Positions 48,689 through 59,580 of a stretch of DNA of 64,000 nucleotides are shown piece by piece. This DNA comes from Cylicocyclus nassatus (Eukaryota > Nematoda > Chromadorea > Rhabditida > Strongylidae). The position numbers and the translations under genes are program-made. The stretch is from the NCBI GenBank assembly GCA_958299035.1, contig CATQJL010000112.1, forward strand, positions 85,082,636-85,146,635, read 5' to 3'. Every line of letters starts with the position of its first letter. Position 1 is the stretch's first letter. The notes under the pieces are model-generated. The model was not told the origin of the DNA, searched no databases, and worked only from the letters and a program-made list of their open reading frames with translations.

Positions 48689-48694
48689 GATAAA
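48689..48694 (+). terminator. possible variant poly(A) signal of dao-5
   Basis: GATAAA lies in the 288-base gap between dao-5 and NHP2, about 60 bases before the putative downstream trans-splice site. No AATAAA is present in the gap. The spacing fits internal 3' processing in a nematode operon, but the signal is weak. Confidence 0.35.
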
Positions 48695-48742
48695 TTGTTG
48701 CTGATACTTTGTTCCTGAAAGAAAAGTTATCTCTAAAATGTT

Positions 48743-48753
48743 ACCTTCCGCAG
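48743..48753 (+). promoter_or_regulatory. probable trans-splice acceptor for NHP2
   Basis: TTACCTTCCGCAG ends at 48753, 44 bases upstream of the NHP2 start. No promoter-like sequence is obvious in the short gap, so an SL2-type acceptor in an operon is plausible. Confidence 0.5.
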
Positions 48754-48797
48754 TGGAAAGTTGAAAGTGATGTGGCACAATCAGTAACATCTGTAGA

Positions 48798-49464
48798 ATG
48801 GGGAAAAGAGAAGCTGATGAAAGCCTTGCTGATGCATCAATGAATGAAAGTGCTGTTGTCGATGGGCCAACTACTGCAAAAGAAGAATACGAGTATCTGT
48901 GCACATTGGTATCTTAGATTTGCCTATTTCGAATCTTTAAATCTGGACAGACACCTTATATTGTCAATTTGAACACTACAGGTGAATGCAATATCTAAGC
49001 CTCTGGCTAACAGGAAACTAGCCAAAAAGTTGTATAAATTGGTGAAGAAGTCAGCCAAACATCCACATTACCTCCGTCAAGGTTTGAAGGATGTACAGAA
49101 AGCTTTGCGCAAGAATGAGAAGGGGATTGCTGTGTTAGCAGGTAACAGAGCTACTTTTCCTTTCTTGCTTCAGGTTAATCGAGGTGATATTGCAGGTAAT
49201 GTGAGTCCTATAGATGTTTATTCACATATTCCCGCACTGTGCGAGGAATTAGAAATCCCTTATGCTTTCACTCCATCTCGAGAACAGCTGGGACTTGCCG
49301 CCGGCCATCGTAGACCTGCAATTTTGCTTCTTATAAGGCCACATCCCGATTACCAAGAGTTGTACGATGAGGTTGGTTTGAATCACTCATGCAAATATTT
49401 CCAGATATTAACTTTTTGCTTTCTCCAGGTACACGAGCTCGTCAACACCCTCGCCCCTGAATAA
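48798..49464 (+). CDS. NHP2: H/ACA ribonucleoprotein subunit NHP2
   Basis: Four exons (48798-48908, 48982-49141, 49196-49371, 49429-49464) encode 160 residues, the usual size for the family. After a short acidic N terminus (MGKREADESLAD) comes the L7Ae/NHP2 RNA-binding fold: CTLVNAISKPLANRKL, then KDVQKALRKNEKGI, VLAGNVSPIDVYSHIP and the helix with CEELEIPYAF. NHP2 is a core protein of box H/ACA snoRNPs and telomerase RNP, needed for pseudouridylation of rRNA and snRNA in the nucleolus and Cajal body. The gene follows dao-5 by 288 bases on the same strand. The second intron (49142-49195) must be removed to give the canonical AGNVSPID sequence; its retention would stay open and insert 18 residues. 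Confidence 0.93.
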
Positions 49465-50735
49465 GAACTTGTTACCTTCAACGTTGTTGTTATAGTACAT
49501 ATGTCTGTTATGTTGATAAGTTGTTGATTTTTGCATATAGAAGCCTACTTGCTGACTGTTATTATCACGTCTTGTATGAAGAGTTAATAACGTTATAACG
49601 ATTTACGCAAGAATAACACATGCCATTACGTCATGGACACAATGTGATAGATGTATTATGGGCTGAAAAGTGGTGCAGAATTGGGAGTATCAAAAGCGAG
49701 GAAATTGGTGATAGTGAAAGTCTTTGATTGAGACAGGTGTGAGTCAGTCTTTATGGCGCATGTCACTGTTTCCCGGGCACGTTTCTGGGGAAAATTGAAA
49801 CGTATCTAGTTGCGAGTCATTTAATTGACTCTTGGAAAATTTTCATATCTTTTGCTCATGACCTTTCGTGAAACAGCCACATTGAAAATCTGCGAAAATC
49901 GCCAGCAGAAATACACTTTCGTTGAATATGACATGGCTAGAGATGTTGAGTACGTATAGACTGTCTCAATGAGAGTATCACAACCCCATCTGCTCGGCTT
50001 CTCGCTGCTGTCAAGCTCGGAATTTGCGACGCGTTTGTGAACACATCATCGGAACTGTTCTCACGCTGGGCAGATTGAAGGCGGGGATTACGATCGGAGT
50101 AGACGTTTGCTGTCGCGAGCGCTGAAGCGGCTGAAAAGCTGTGACATTCGCATTGAAACGACCTATATGCTTCAGGATTTCGTGCATAGACTGCAAAGGC
50201 GGACGGTGCACTTGGAGGGTTCACTGATACCATCACGATTTGACAAGAGTCGTCCTTTTTGCCGAGCCATTTTTTATGATAGCGTGCCAGTCCTTCTACT
50301 AAAGACTTGTGGATGCAAAAAAACAGAAAGCCTATCGGCGTCGTTCTTCCTCCATTCGTGGTGCTCCTCCGCGTCTCTGATCAGTGGCGCGCATGGCTGA
50401 CATGTTGGTACACAACAACGTAATGGCTGTATTCGTCTCGTGGCCAACCTGTTGTTGTGTGCAAGTTGGCCATGCGCGGCGGCAGAGGCAGCGCGAATCG
50501 GCTCCACCCGGCTTGGACAGCTGATGCAAATCTGTATGTTTACAGTGTGTGGAGTTGTGTGCCTTATCGCAGATGTCCGCGAGGGGCCACCTCTCCACAC
50601 GTGGTGTCGACATGATGTGGCAGCGTACCAGAGGAAATGACCCTTTACTTGCCTGCGTTTTGCTGCTCATACCGTCTTCGACCCCAGCGGATGGGAGACA
50701 GCCGGGCGCTTTTTTCGACTGTCACTAAGGCAGGC
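49465..50735. other. NHP2 3' flank and unassigned sequence
   Basis: No AATAAA is evident close to the NHP2 stop codon. From about 49930 the base composition becomes G+C-rich, with overlapping open frames on both strands (for example 49937-50236 minus, 50107-50400 plus) that lack domains. A hairpin lies at 50390-50480 (ACACAACAACG against TGTTGTTGTGT; GCGCATGGC against GCCATGCGC). It is probably transposon-derived. Confidence 0.4.
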
Positions 50736-50850
50736 GCCAGACTTATTCGGTTCAGACAGTTCGTCTGGATCATTTCATTCGCTATTGGTCAAATCACTGA
50801 ATTGACCAATAGCAAATGGGTGAACCGGTTGGACCGGGTAAGGTAGATAT
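50736..50850. mobile_element. GATCAAGCGG-type palindromic MITE, copy 2
   Basis: GGCGCCAGACTTATTCGGTT at the left mirrors GGGTAAGGTAGATATGGCGCC at the right only in part, but the centre CGCTATTGGTCAAATCACTG / AATTGACCAATAGC is shared with the copy at 41101. Confidence 0.55.
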
Positions 50851-51196
50851 GGCGCCTATCTAGAAAAGCTAGAAGAAAATGGGCCCTTAATTAACTGACG
50901 ATATGGATATATTTATGAAGAGAATATAGGGTTAAGCTTCACAATCATGTGTATATCTGCGCAAGCGATGCTTTTTCCCAAAATCTTTGCAGCATCCACC
51001 CGTACGGTTGTTGAACAGCCAGAAAGCTTTGATCTATTGATTCGTTTGATCAACACATTCTCCGCTCGGAATAAAACTACGCGCTTTGATGATACTATTG
51101 CTATAGCGTCTTTCAGTTCAATGAAGTCGTTCCTTGGCTAGACGTCTTAATTATCTTCTACATCCATACATCCAATTCAGAGGAAAAGTAGAGCTA

Positions 51197-51429
51197 TTGA
51201 AGGCAGCGCCCGGGCAGATACGAGAATGTAGAGCACAGGGGCGCCCGTCCTGGTAAGGCTCTTGCCCAACTGGCAATGCACCAGTTTGCTTCTGAAGCGA
51301 GTCCGCTTTAAGTGGCGACCGGAACGCGACCGAGACGAGTTAGTTCGTAGGCCAGGGTGCGCAGGAGGAATAAGCCCAGATAAGCGAAGAAAATTCCATT
51401 CGAAAATTTTGCCTGGACGCTGCCTTTAA
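51197..51429. mobile_element. TTAA-flanked MITE, copy 6
   Basis: Left TTGAAGGCAGCGCCCGGGCA, right TTGCCTGGACGCTGCCTTTAA (the first T is excluded from the repeat). The interior is not shared with the other copies. Confidence 0.8.
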
Positions 51430-51485
51430 ATGACAGTTGGCTCTATTATTGCTTGAGGAACGGAGAAAAAAGTCCTTTTCAGCAA

Positions 51486-51770
51486 GCGCCTTACTTATCT
51501 TAATCTACTTGATCCCTTGATCTACCTCGTCATTGGTCAATTCAGTAAAATGGCCACCAGTGAAGTGGATGAAGTGGATCAAGTCAAGCGGATGAAGTGG
51601 ACGACCGTTTCGCTATTGGTCAGTTCACTGAATTGACCAATGACGAAGCGGATCAAACGGATCAAGTGAAGCGGGTCAAGTATGACGCGTGCCTTATGTG
51701 ACACTAAAGGACATCGTGTTTTGTTCCGAATCGGTTGAAGTGGATGAAGAGGATAAGTATGACGCCTGCT
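51486..51770. mobile_element. GATCAAGCGG palindromic MITE, copy 3 (double)
   Basis: Two tandem palindromes with repeated GATCAAG and GATGAAGTG units and the centre GCTATTGGTCAGTTCACTGA, ending in GTATGACGC. One central motif is present at about 51530 and another at about 51615. Confidence 0.6.
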
Positions 51771-52007
51771 CTGATTGTCCACTCTATTTGCCTTCGAGTC
51801 GTCAGAGGAAGATGATGAGACCATTGATAATTGAGTCTATAGTTTAGATATTTCCGTTGCTGCTTTACTGCTCCGAGTCGTCAGGCTGTTAATACTACAC
51901 TAATCCTTATCCAGGAGCAAACATACCAGCTTCCAGGTGATACTCCTTTTTTATCGTTTTTGTCTCGTTATTGCCGCTGTACCTCCCAAATATCACTGAT
52001 TGAAATG

Positions 52008-52173
52008 CAAAAATTTTGGGTGGAGGACATTAGGTCGCCGAAAAAGGGCGGTCCCCGCGGTCATTTGCGACAAATACGCACCCTTGTACATGCGCGGACA
52101 TGCGTTCCTGCAGGGAATCCGCGCGGGACTCTTCCAAATTCGGCGACCTAATGTCCTCCACCCAAAAATTTTG
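52008..52173. mobile_element. hairpin MITE with GGGTGGAGGACATTAGGTCG arms
   Basis: GGGTGGAGGACATTAGGTCG and CGACCTAATGTCCTCCACCC are perfect inverses extending further to about 36 bases. The loop is G+C-rich (CCCGCGGTCATTTGCGACAA onward). Confidence 0.8.
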
Positions 52174-52320
52174 TGGGGACGAGAAGATCCAGTGTAAATG
52201 TTCCCATTTTGGGTCGAATTTCGGTCAAATCTTTAGCAAAACTGAGTTTTTATGCTATGCAGGTGCAGGTTAGACAAAGATTGTGTCACCTGGCAGCACT
52301 TAGTGTAGGCCTGGGTCACA

Positions 52321-52807
52321 TCTTAGATATAAAGCTGAATGTCTGTTTGTATGTATGTCTGTCTGTCTGTCTGTATGTCTGTATGTGTGTACGTATGTTC
52401 CGAATAGAAAATTCCACTTCTGAACCGATCCGGACCAAACTTGGCACACATACACTTCGGGCTCCGGCGGGTGTCATAGGCTACTTTTCGTCATCGATCG
52501 ATATCGATTTTATCGATTTTTTGCAAAATTTGAGCTACGGGGCTGGGAGTTGGCACAGGGGGTAATCGAGCATGCTGATCACCCTCGTGGGGATGATCAG
52601 CATGCTCGACTACACCCCTCTGCCAAATTCCAGCCCCCTAGCTCAAATTTTGCAAAAAATCGATAAAATCGATATCGATCGATGACGAAAAGTAGCCTAT
52701 GACACCCGCCGGAGCCCGAAGTGTATGTGTGCCAAGTTTGGTCCGGATCGGTTAAGAAAAGGAATTTTCTATTCGGAACATACGGCGGAGCCGGGTAAGC
52801 CAGCTAG
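52321..52807 (+). mobile_element. non-autonomous palindromic Helitron, copy 2
   Basis: Starts TCTTAGATATAAAGCTGAAT after an A and ends GGGTAAGCCAGCTAG before a T, with the GGCGGAGCC hairpin. It is the same family as 35015-36209 but has only one palindromic unit centred at about 52590, without arm amplification. Confidence 0.88.
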
Positions 52808-53654
52808 TCTAACATAAATTAGCAGGTGTCAGCTAGCTTATGCAAACCCGCGCGTTTACATCTATAAATGTCCCTTATCTAATCCACAGATGCTGGTATC
52901 CCTGCTCCGCGCGTCTCTGACCCCGGTCACGCATGGTTACAGAATCTTTCAATTGAGTGTCAATCGACGTGGCTCAGGTCCTCGCGAGCCGCCTCACTTG
53001 GGTCTCCTATGTGGCACAACACGCATCCGCTAAGGCCTTTGCGGCATCAATCTCAACCCTGTAAACCGCGTGGCGACTGAAAATGCGCTATGTACAGTCC
53101 TCTCCAACTCGGAGTAGACGAAAATCCAAGTGGAGCAGCGCGTCCGCACCACCACTGATTCAGCGAGATAGATTAGAATGAAGAGACGCAGACTACAAGG
53201 CGGTGCGAGTCATTGCGAAGCGACTCCCGCCAGTCCAATTTCCGCCTAAACCGAGTTGAAACTTACTATATACCCGGTGCTTATCATGGACTTCCCGAGA
53301 AAATTGGATTTGAAAAAGTTCAAAAAATGCGTTAAAAAAGATGTACAAATCGACTGAATTAGACTCTAACTTAATTCAGTTTCCAGAAGTTGTTCAATGT
53401 TAAATTTTAGAGAAGATATTGAATTGCTTCATAGGCTCGTAGCGTAGAAATGCATTAACTGCAAATTGTATTTGCAAAATGACAGCTTTACTTAAACTCA
53501 GTGAATAATGTATTGTCGACTCGTTGACCGCACGGACTGAACACCGCTGCGGAGCACGCGCCGCGAGGTAAAACGCTTTCCCCAATACAAATTCACCATT
53601 GTGCAAGTCGTGCTCTTGCAACATTTCAGCCGCGCCGCGCATGGTCCGCAGTAT
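52808..53654. other. gene-free spacer
   Basis: Mixed G+C-rich sequence without a supportable gene. Around 53510-53640 it shares motifs (GTCGACT, CCGCACGGACTG, GGTCCGCAGTATAGTC) with the inverse of 60240-60330. Confidence 0.4.
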
Positions 53655-53850
53655 AGTCAGAGTTCGTGCTCGAATAATTTATTTGAAATATTCGATCATT
53701 CGAATATTCGAATAGTCGAATAAATGAAAAAGGCCTGTATTCGAATAATTCGTTCATTCGATGATTTGGAAAAATGAGTTATTCGAATATTCGTATATTC
53801 GAAGAATTCAAAACAGTCATTCGAATATTCGAATATTTAAGAACATTCAT
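53655..53850. repeat. ATTCGAATA-rich block, copy 1
   Basis: Repeated ATTCGAATATTCG units, each partly palindromic (TTCGAA). A similar block at 60010-60260 lies in inverted relation, together with flanking GTCCGCAG-type sequence. Confidence 0.8.
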
Positions 53851-55067
53851 TGTCAAAAAAGAATGGATGTCAAAAAAAAAATTTCAGCTGTTCTACACTG
53901 AGCACAAGTATGTGCCCGATTGGTCAGTTATACAAATAAATTATCATATCACAGAATGGCTATCAAGCTTCCCTTTTTAATGCATGAGTCGCGAGTCATG
54001 CCAGAGTGATGACAAGTCTTAGGCATAATTCATTTGGAGTGCTGACTATCTTCTGGAAATCGCATCTGCGAAGTTGGGATGCGATATCATGCGGAACCTC
54101 CAATCCAGGGCCCGGCACAGATGGTTTGGGGTCAAACTGGACTTCGTTTTTGGAGTTGGAGACAACGGGGATATCGTTTTTATAAGGTCCTGGAGGAAGC
54201 GCCAAAAACAACGACGAACACGTCAGGTTTCACAAGTTGAACGTGTTCTTTCGCAAGCGCGCGAATTTCAAACGCAGTACTCAAACAAACAAATGGCTTG
54301 TTTATAGCGCACAAACAATCACATGGTTCCAAATTTGGGATATTTGTATACAATATTACTTCAAACTATGTTATGTAAAAAGTTCCAAAAACTTATGTGT
54401 CCTAATATGCGTTCCCAATTTTGTTGGTTTCTAGACCAACCACCAAACCAACTGGGTTGGTTCGGAGCATAAATATCGGAGAGTTTACATAAGTTTTGGA
54501 TCTTTTTGATTTGGACGATTAGAACGGTCAAAATCCTATCATATAGTGAAGAGAGCGAATCAAACCACTGCCTCTCCTCTTTTTTCGAGCCAAAAGTAGT
54601 GTAGTCCTACGCGTTGATAGATTTCGCGTTCCAATCACATGCGGTGTCCTTTGAACTAAGTGGCGAAAAATGCATCGCCGAATTGTTGAGGTCACAGATT
54701 TGGTTGGGCTGGGAGGTTTTCGACATTCCGAGCACTAAAATGGTACTTTACCCAACAGCAGAGCCTTTAATGGATTCGAAATGTTTTCTTTTTGCTTTTT
54801 TGTTATACTAGATGATTTAAAATGCTTTTTTTCGCTTTTTTATTGTTATTTTGATTAAATAGGGGTTTTCCTAGTGACTTTTACGTCAAAAGGGAAATCA
54901 ACCGGAAGGACGAGTGCCTAGCCATTACTAACGAGCTGTCTTCTTATTAGAGCCTCTGTGGCTTTTGAATAATGAGGTCAGGTCAGAACCGGGTCACTAG
55001 TTAACTATAAAAGTAAGGCAGTACAGCTTTTGACATAAGTGGTCTGCACCCACCAAATTTTCATCTG

Positions 55068-56214
55068 TTAAAGGCAGCGTCCGGGCAAAAAGTCGATTTT
55101 GAGATTTTGTGCTTACCCGGGCCTATTCGCTATGCTGAATCCGAAAATCATTACTAGAGAGCGCGCAAACGGCGAAAAAGGGGTCTAACCAGGGCCCGGC
55201 ACCGATGGTTTGGAGTCAAACTGGACTTCGTTTTTGGAGTTAGAAGCAACGGGGACATCGTTTTTATGAGGTCCTGGAGGAAGCGCCAAAAAACACGACG
55301 AACATGTCAGGTTTCACAAGTTGAACGTGTTCTTTCGCAAGCGCGCGAATTTCAAATGCAAGACTCAAACAAACAAATGGCTTGTTTACAGCGCACAAAC
55401 AATCACATGGCTCCGAATTTGGGCTATGAGTATACAATATTACTCCAAACTATGATATGTAAAAAGTTCCCAAAACTTATGTGTCTGAATATCCGTTCCG
55501 GATTTGTTGGTTTCTAGACCAACCACCGAACCAACTGGGTTGGTTCGGAGCATAAATTTCGGAGAGTTCACATAAGTTTTGGACCTTTTTGATTTGGACT
55601 ATTAAAACGCACAAAAATCTATTATATAGTGAAGAGAGTGAATCAAACTATTGCCTCTCCTCTTCTTTTGAGCCAAAAGTAGTGCAAATCTATACGCTTT
55701 GATAGATATTGCGCTCCAATCACACGCGGTGTCCTTTGAACTATGTGGCGAAAAATGCACTGCCACATAGTTGAGGCCACAGATTTGGTTGGCTTAGGAG
55801 GTTCTCGACATTCTGAGCGCTAAAATGGTACACTACTCAATGACAGAGCCTTTAATCAACTCGAAATGTTTTCTTTTTGCTTTTTTTGTTGTATTAGTTA
55901 CCTCAAAATGCGCTTTTTTCGCTTTTTAATGTTATTTTGACTAATTAAGGGTTTCCCTACTGATTTTTACGTCAAGAGGGACTTCGTAAATTTTCGCGAA
56001 GTCATGGGGGACTTCGTTTCCAGAAACGCTTCAAACCAACGCGTGCCGGGCCCTGGGTCTAACGCAGGAGGAAAATCAGCAGGGGGCGGAGCGTCCGAGA
56101 AGGTGGATTCTCGCTCCCAGCTTCTGGAGCAATCTCCTCGGTTCCTTTAGTCGCCCTAACATCGCTACCGGCCAAGTACAAACGAGTGATTTGAAAGCAC
56201 TGGCTTAATCTTGG
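55068..56214. mobile_element. TTAA-flanked MITE, copy 7, split by hAT B
   Basis: It begins TTAAAGGCAGCGTCCGGGCA and continues with GATTTTGAGATTTTGTGCTT, shared with the copy at 60351. After hAT B it resumes at GCAGGAGGAAAATCAGC and GAATTCTCGCTCCCAGCTTC-like sequence. The right terminus is missing; similarity to the 60351 copy fades near 56200. Confidence 0.75.
55190..56055. mobile_element. hAT element B, intact and non-autonomous
   Basis: An 866-bp element. CAGGGCCCGGCACC at the left and GCGTGCCGGGCCCTG at the right, with an exact 8-bp duplication GGTCTAAC (55182-55189 and 56056-56063). It is closely similar along its length to element A. No transposase frame is present, so it must have been moved in trans. 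Confidence 0.92.
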
Positions 56215-56897
56215 TTTTTGGTTAAGGCTGTTGTTTTTCTTAGAGAGTTGGGCTCCTTTCTGTAGCCGACGAGGTGTTTGATCGGATAGTTTACTCATGT
56301 GTCTTCAACTTTTCAGACTCTGAAGAAGGCGAGTTCGCCGAAACGTTAGTCTGTTATTCTGTGCGATAAAGTTCTGCACCAATCTTGGACTTCGCTCAAG
56401 CAACCAAAAAGGGACTTCGTAAATTTTCGCGAAGTCATAGGGGACTTCGTTTCCTAAAAAGCTCCAAACCAACGCGTGCCGGGCCCTGCTCCAAGCTCTA
56501 AATTGGGTGAAAAAGCAAAGCCGTTATTAGGCCCTTTAGCGGACCACTGGTTCTCAAACAGCTTGCATAAGCATGTGAAGGACCAACAGCCCTTCAAGGC
56601 AGCAGGTATAGGCAACATTCATTCCTCCATATTGAGATCTTTACTTGCCTTGCCAGCCTAATCACCGCTCGCATGTTAAAATACGAAAGATACGTCACAG
56701 CGCAAGGCCAGAGCAAAGCGGTCGTGAGGACCTGAGCTGCTTGACTTGTGGCGGCAGCCTGTATATCAGTCACTATACTCAAATCAGCTGCCCTTATAGT
56801 CACCAGTAGAAAACTAGTGTTAGAATGTTGCAAAGTTCGTGGAGGAATAATACTTCGAGTAGGCATGTAGGTTGAACAGTAATTATTTTGTACCTGA

Positions 56898-58480
56898 TGA
56901 GGAAAGCTACCTAACTTAGCCCGGCCTTTTGGCAAGAAACACATATGATTTGAATCAGCTTAAAACACTGATTCCAATGCTATTCCTAGCTGCCGAGCAC
57001 CATTCCGAAGCGAGTTATGAGCAGGGTAAAGCGGGGGGTGCGGCACTCGACCGTCGGATACGACCCCCCCCCTGATTGCTGTCTTAATAAGACCCCCCTC
57101 CTAAACTATACACTTAAGATAGTATTACCTGAAGGCTCTGTCAAACATAATGGACAACATATCCATAATTAGCATGTCAAATACCCCCTGTAGACAAAGT
57201 GTGAGCGAATTCTGAAGATTCAAGATACTAGGCTACCTAAGTGAAATGGTCAAATTCCAACATGGTTAACTTTGTTTTAAAGGTGAATTAGCTATCCGTT
57301 TTTGCACTCAAGACAAAGCACTACTCCTTCTTTGTCCACCTCAGGAATCCCGCTTCAGAAGACCTCCAAACTGTGGAATTAGAAGCCAACCAAAATCTCA
57401 TTTTTCCCATTTTTCGCTTTTGATGGCTGTGCTTTCACCAAATATTACTCAGAGCTAAGAAGACGAATCAGGCTCAAAACATCCCTATGGAATCTACGAG
57501 GTTTAGGCTATCGATTCATATAAATATTGTCCGCTAAAAATGTTTTTTTGATATAGTTAATGGCCTGCGGCACCCCTGCGGCACCCCTGCGGCAGCCGCA
57601 GGTTTTGAGGGGGGGTGCCGCAGGCCATTAACTATATCAAAAAAACATTTTTAGCGGACAATATTTATATGAATCGATAGCCTAAACCTCGTAGATTCCA
57701 TAGGGATGTTTTGAGCCTGATTCGTCTTCTTAGCTCTGAGTAATATTTGGTGAAAGCACAGCCATCAAAAGCGAAAAATGGGAAAAATGAGATTTTGGTT
57801 GGCTTCTAATTCCACAGTTTGGAGGTCTTCTGAAGCGGGATTCCTGAGGTGGACAAAGAAGGAGTAGTGCTTTGTCTTGAGTGCAAAAACGGATAGCTAA
57901 TTCACCTTTAAAACAAAGTTAACCATGTTGGAATTTGACCATTTCACTTAGGTAGCCTAGTATCTTGAATCTTCAGAATTCGCTCACACTTTGTCTACAG
58001 GGGTTAATTGACGTGCTAATTATGGATATGATACGAATATCATGTTATCGCTATAATCAGATCACCTAACTACGACCCCCTCCCCTTTTGACTCCTCAAT
58101 ACGACCCCCCCTCTGCGGCGTGCCGCACCCCCCGCTTTACCCTGGTTATGAGCTTTTTACTGCGCAAAATTAGCATATTACTTATGGAAAGACTTATAGA
58201 TAAAAATCTGCAAGAAAAAGGTGTTGAGATGTTGAAATAGCACAAATCCAATTTTTTTCCACTAAAAAGAAGCTTAACGCAAGTGAGTTTGCACTTAGGT
58301 GACGATGCCGTGATGTCATTGCGTCGATGAGCATGCCATTTGCGCAGGAAATAGTCCATAACTCGCTCGGAATGGCGCTCGGCAGCTAGGAGTAGCATAA
58401 TCGGAATCAGCATTTGAAGCTGATTTAGAATATAAATGTCCCTTTTCAAAAAGCCGAGCTAAGTTAGGTAGCTTCCCTTG
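56898..58480. mobile_element. Harbinger-like foldback MITE, host of a hAT insertion
   Basis: GAAAGCTACCTAACTTAGCC at about 56902 mirrors GCTAAGTTAGGTAGCTTCCC at about 58458, with a 3-bp TGA at 56895-56897 and 58481-58483. Its arms continue inward (CTCGGCAGCTAGGA against TCCTAGCTGCCGAG) until broken by the hAT element at 57022-58144. Confidence 0.75.
57022..58144. mobile_element. hAT foldback element with near-perfect long arms
   Basis: Ends CAGGGTAAAGCGGGGGGTGC and (inverted) CACCCCCCGCTTTACCCTG with an exact 8-bp duplication GTTATGAG (57014-57021 and 58145-58152). The segments at about 57200-57580 and 57610-57990 look like almost perfect inverses, pivoting on GGCACCCCTGCGGCACCCCT. It is non-coding. 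Transcription would give a hairpin of several hundred base pairs. Confidence 0.9.
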
Positions 58481-58677
58481 TGAGCAAAAGATATGGAAGA
58501 TCTCTTATAACAAAAGTACAAACCTCAAAATCACAACTAAAGCAACTTTGTGAGAATTCAGTCCTACAGCAGAAACTGTGAAACTCAGTGATTGATAATT
58601 CAAGTATTAGATTATCAGCTAATATACAGATATCTACATGAGTTTTCTTTTTCTGGATTAAGACGAGCACAGAAGTA

Positions 58678-59580
58678 TTAGGTTGTCCCAAAAGTTTCGT
58701 CCGTTTTTTCATCGCTCACTAGAACTCACAGAACACGAATCCATGGACAACTTAGGTACGATTTGATGCAGATTTTTATCTTCATTCTTACAGGTGTATT
58801 TGCTCTCTGATATACTCTGTCTTTGCAATCAATGTTATCGCCACGGCTTCCTGAGCAGCTCAAAAACAACGCCAAATCTTTACTGAATTTTAGAAATTTT
58901 TATCCTGATGTTTTCAAAGAGCGCTGATGCTTGTTATGTAGAGCAAGCCTTTGGCTACATTGTCCCCTTTTAGATTACATGGGCCATGTTTACCAAGCTC
59001 GTTATAATTATTTATTTGATAAAAACTGCTGCTTTTTGATTGCGTTTACCATGTAAAAGCACCGAAAATTCTAAAAAGCTGCTTTTCAAAGCAAATCAAA
59101 CTTGGTTAAATAGCATAAATAATGTTTGATAAAAATCATATTTCAATTCGCAAAAGCTTCAAGCTTTCGCGTATTTGCTGCAGTTGCGTTTTTCGTGACT
59201 TTTCCAAAAATCAAGACTTCCGAAGAAATAATGTTTTTGAAGCTAAAAACAGCAAATAAAAAGAACCAAAATATCACCTTGTAGTCCGAGAGTTGCTCTA
59301 TTTGATCTACACTTGGGAAACTTTGGAAAAATTCAAAAACCCTCCGAAACTTTGGAATGAAATTCAAAAAAGTAGCCTAACTTTGAGCAGATAAAATTGA
59401 CGGATGGAGAATTTTAGCAGTCATCAAAGAAAGCACACAATATTGTGGTTCGAAAATGTATTCTTAAAAAGGAGAAGGAAAAGCTGCATCGAATGCATGT
59501 TGAAACTCATTTAACGAAACTTTTTATTGTGCGTTCTTTTATAGTGGTTTGGAAAAAGGACAAAACTTTCGGGACAACAG
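58678..59580. mobile_element. mariner-like remnant
   Basis: TTAGGTTGTCCCAAAAGTTT at the left mirrors AAACTTTCGGGACAAC at the right, the pattern of mariner terminal repeats. The interior of about 900 bp has no transposase frame or DDxD motif that I can see. A diverged relative seems to lie at about 61260-61930. Confidence 0.65.

Larger units (their letters stand above)
54896..56414. mobile_element. insertion inside hAT A, possibly a truncated retroelement
   Basis: The insert is bounded by CAAAAGGGA (54887-54895) and CAAAAAGGGA (56405-56414), a probable target duplication. It contains the TTAA MITE beginning at 55068 and hAT element B. Its right end has the motif CTGAAGAAGGCGAGTTCGCC followed by GAAACGTTAG, of the kind seen in Penelope-like retroelement termini and resembling a hammerhead ribozyme core. 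No reverse transcriptase remains. Confidence 0.5.
54106..56488. mobile_element. hAT element A (CAGGGCCCGGCAC ends), interrupted
   Basis: It starts CAGGGCCCGGCACAG and ends GCGTGCCGGGCCCTG. The flanks CTCCAATC (54098-54105) and CTCCAAGC (56489-56496) match at 7 of 8 bases, as an aged hAT duplication. Its sequence runs from 54106 to 54895 and resumes at about 56415; together these equal the length of intact element B. About 1.5 kb has been inserted in between. No transposase is encoded. Confidence 0.85.

Noticed and set aside
49142..49195. Retained 18-residue insertion in NHP2
   Set aside because: The open frame continues, but removing this intron restores the invariant AGNVSPID sequence.
50107..50670. 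Several overlapping frames of about 100 codons on both strands
   Set aside because: G+C-rich sequence gives open frames in many registers; none has a domain, and hairpin repeats suggest transposon origin.
58096..58449. 117-codon minus-strand frame
   Set aside because: It spans the junction of the hAT element and its host MITE, so it is not a gene.
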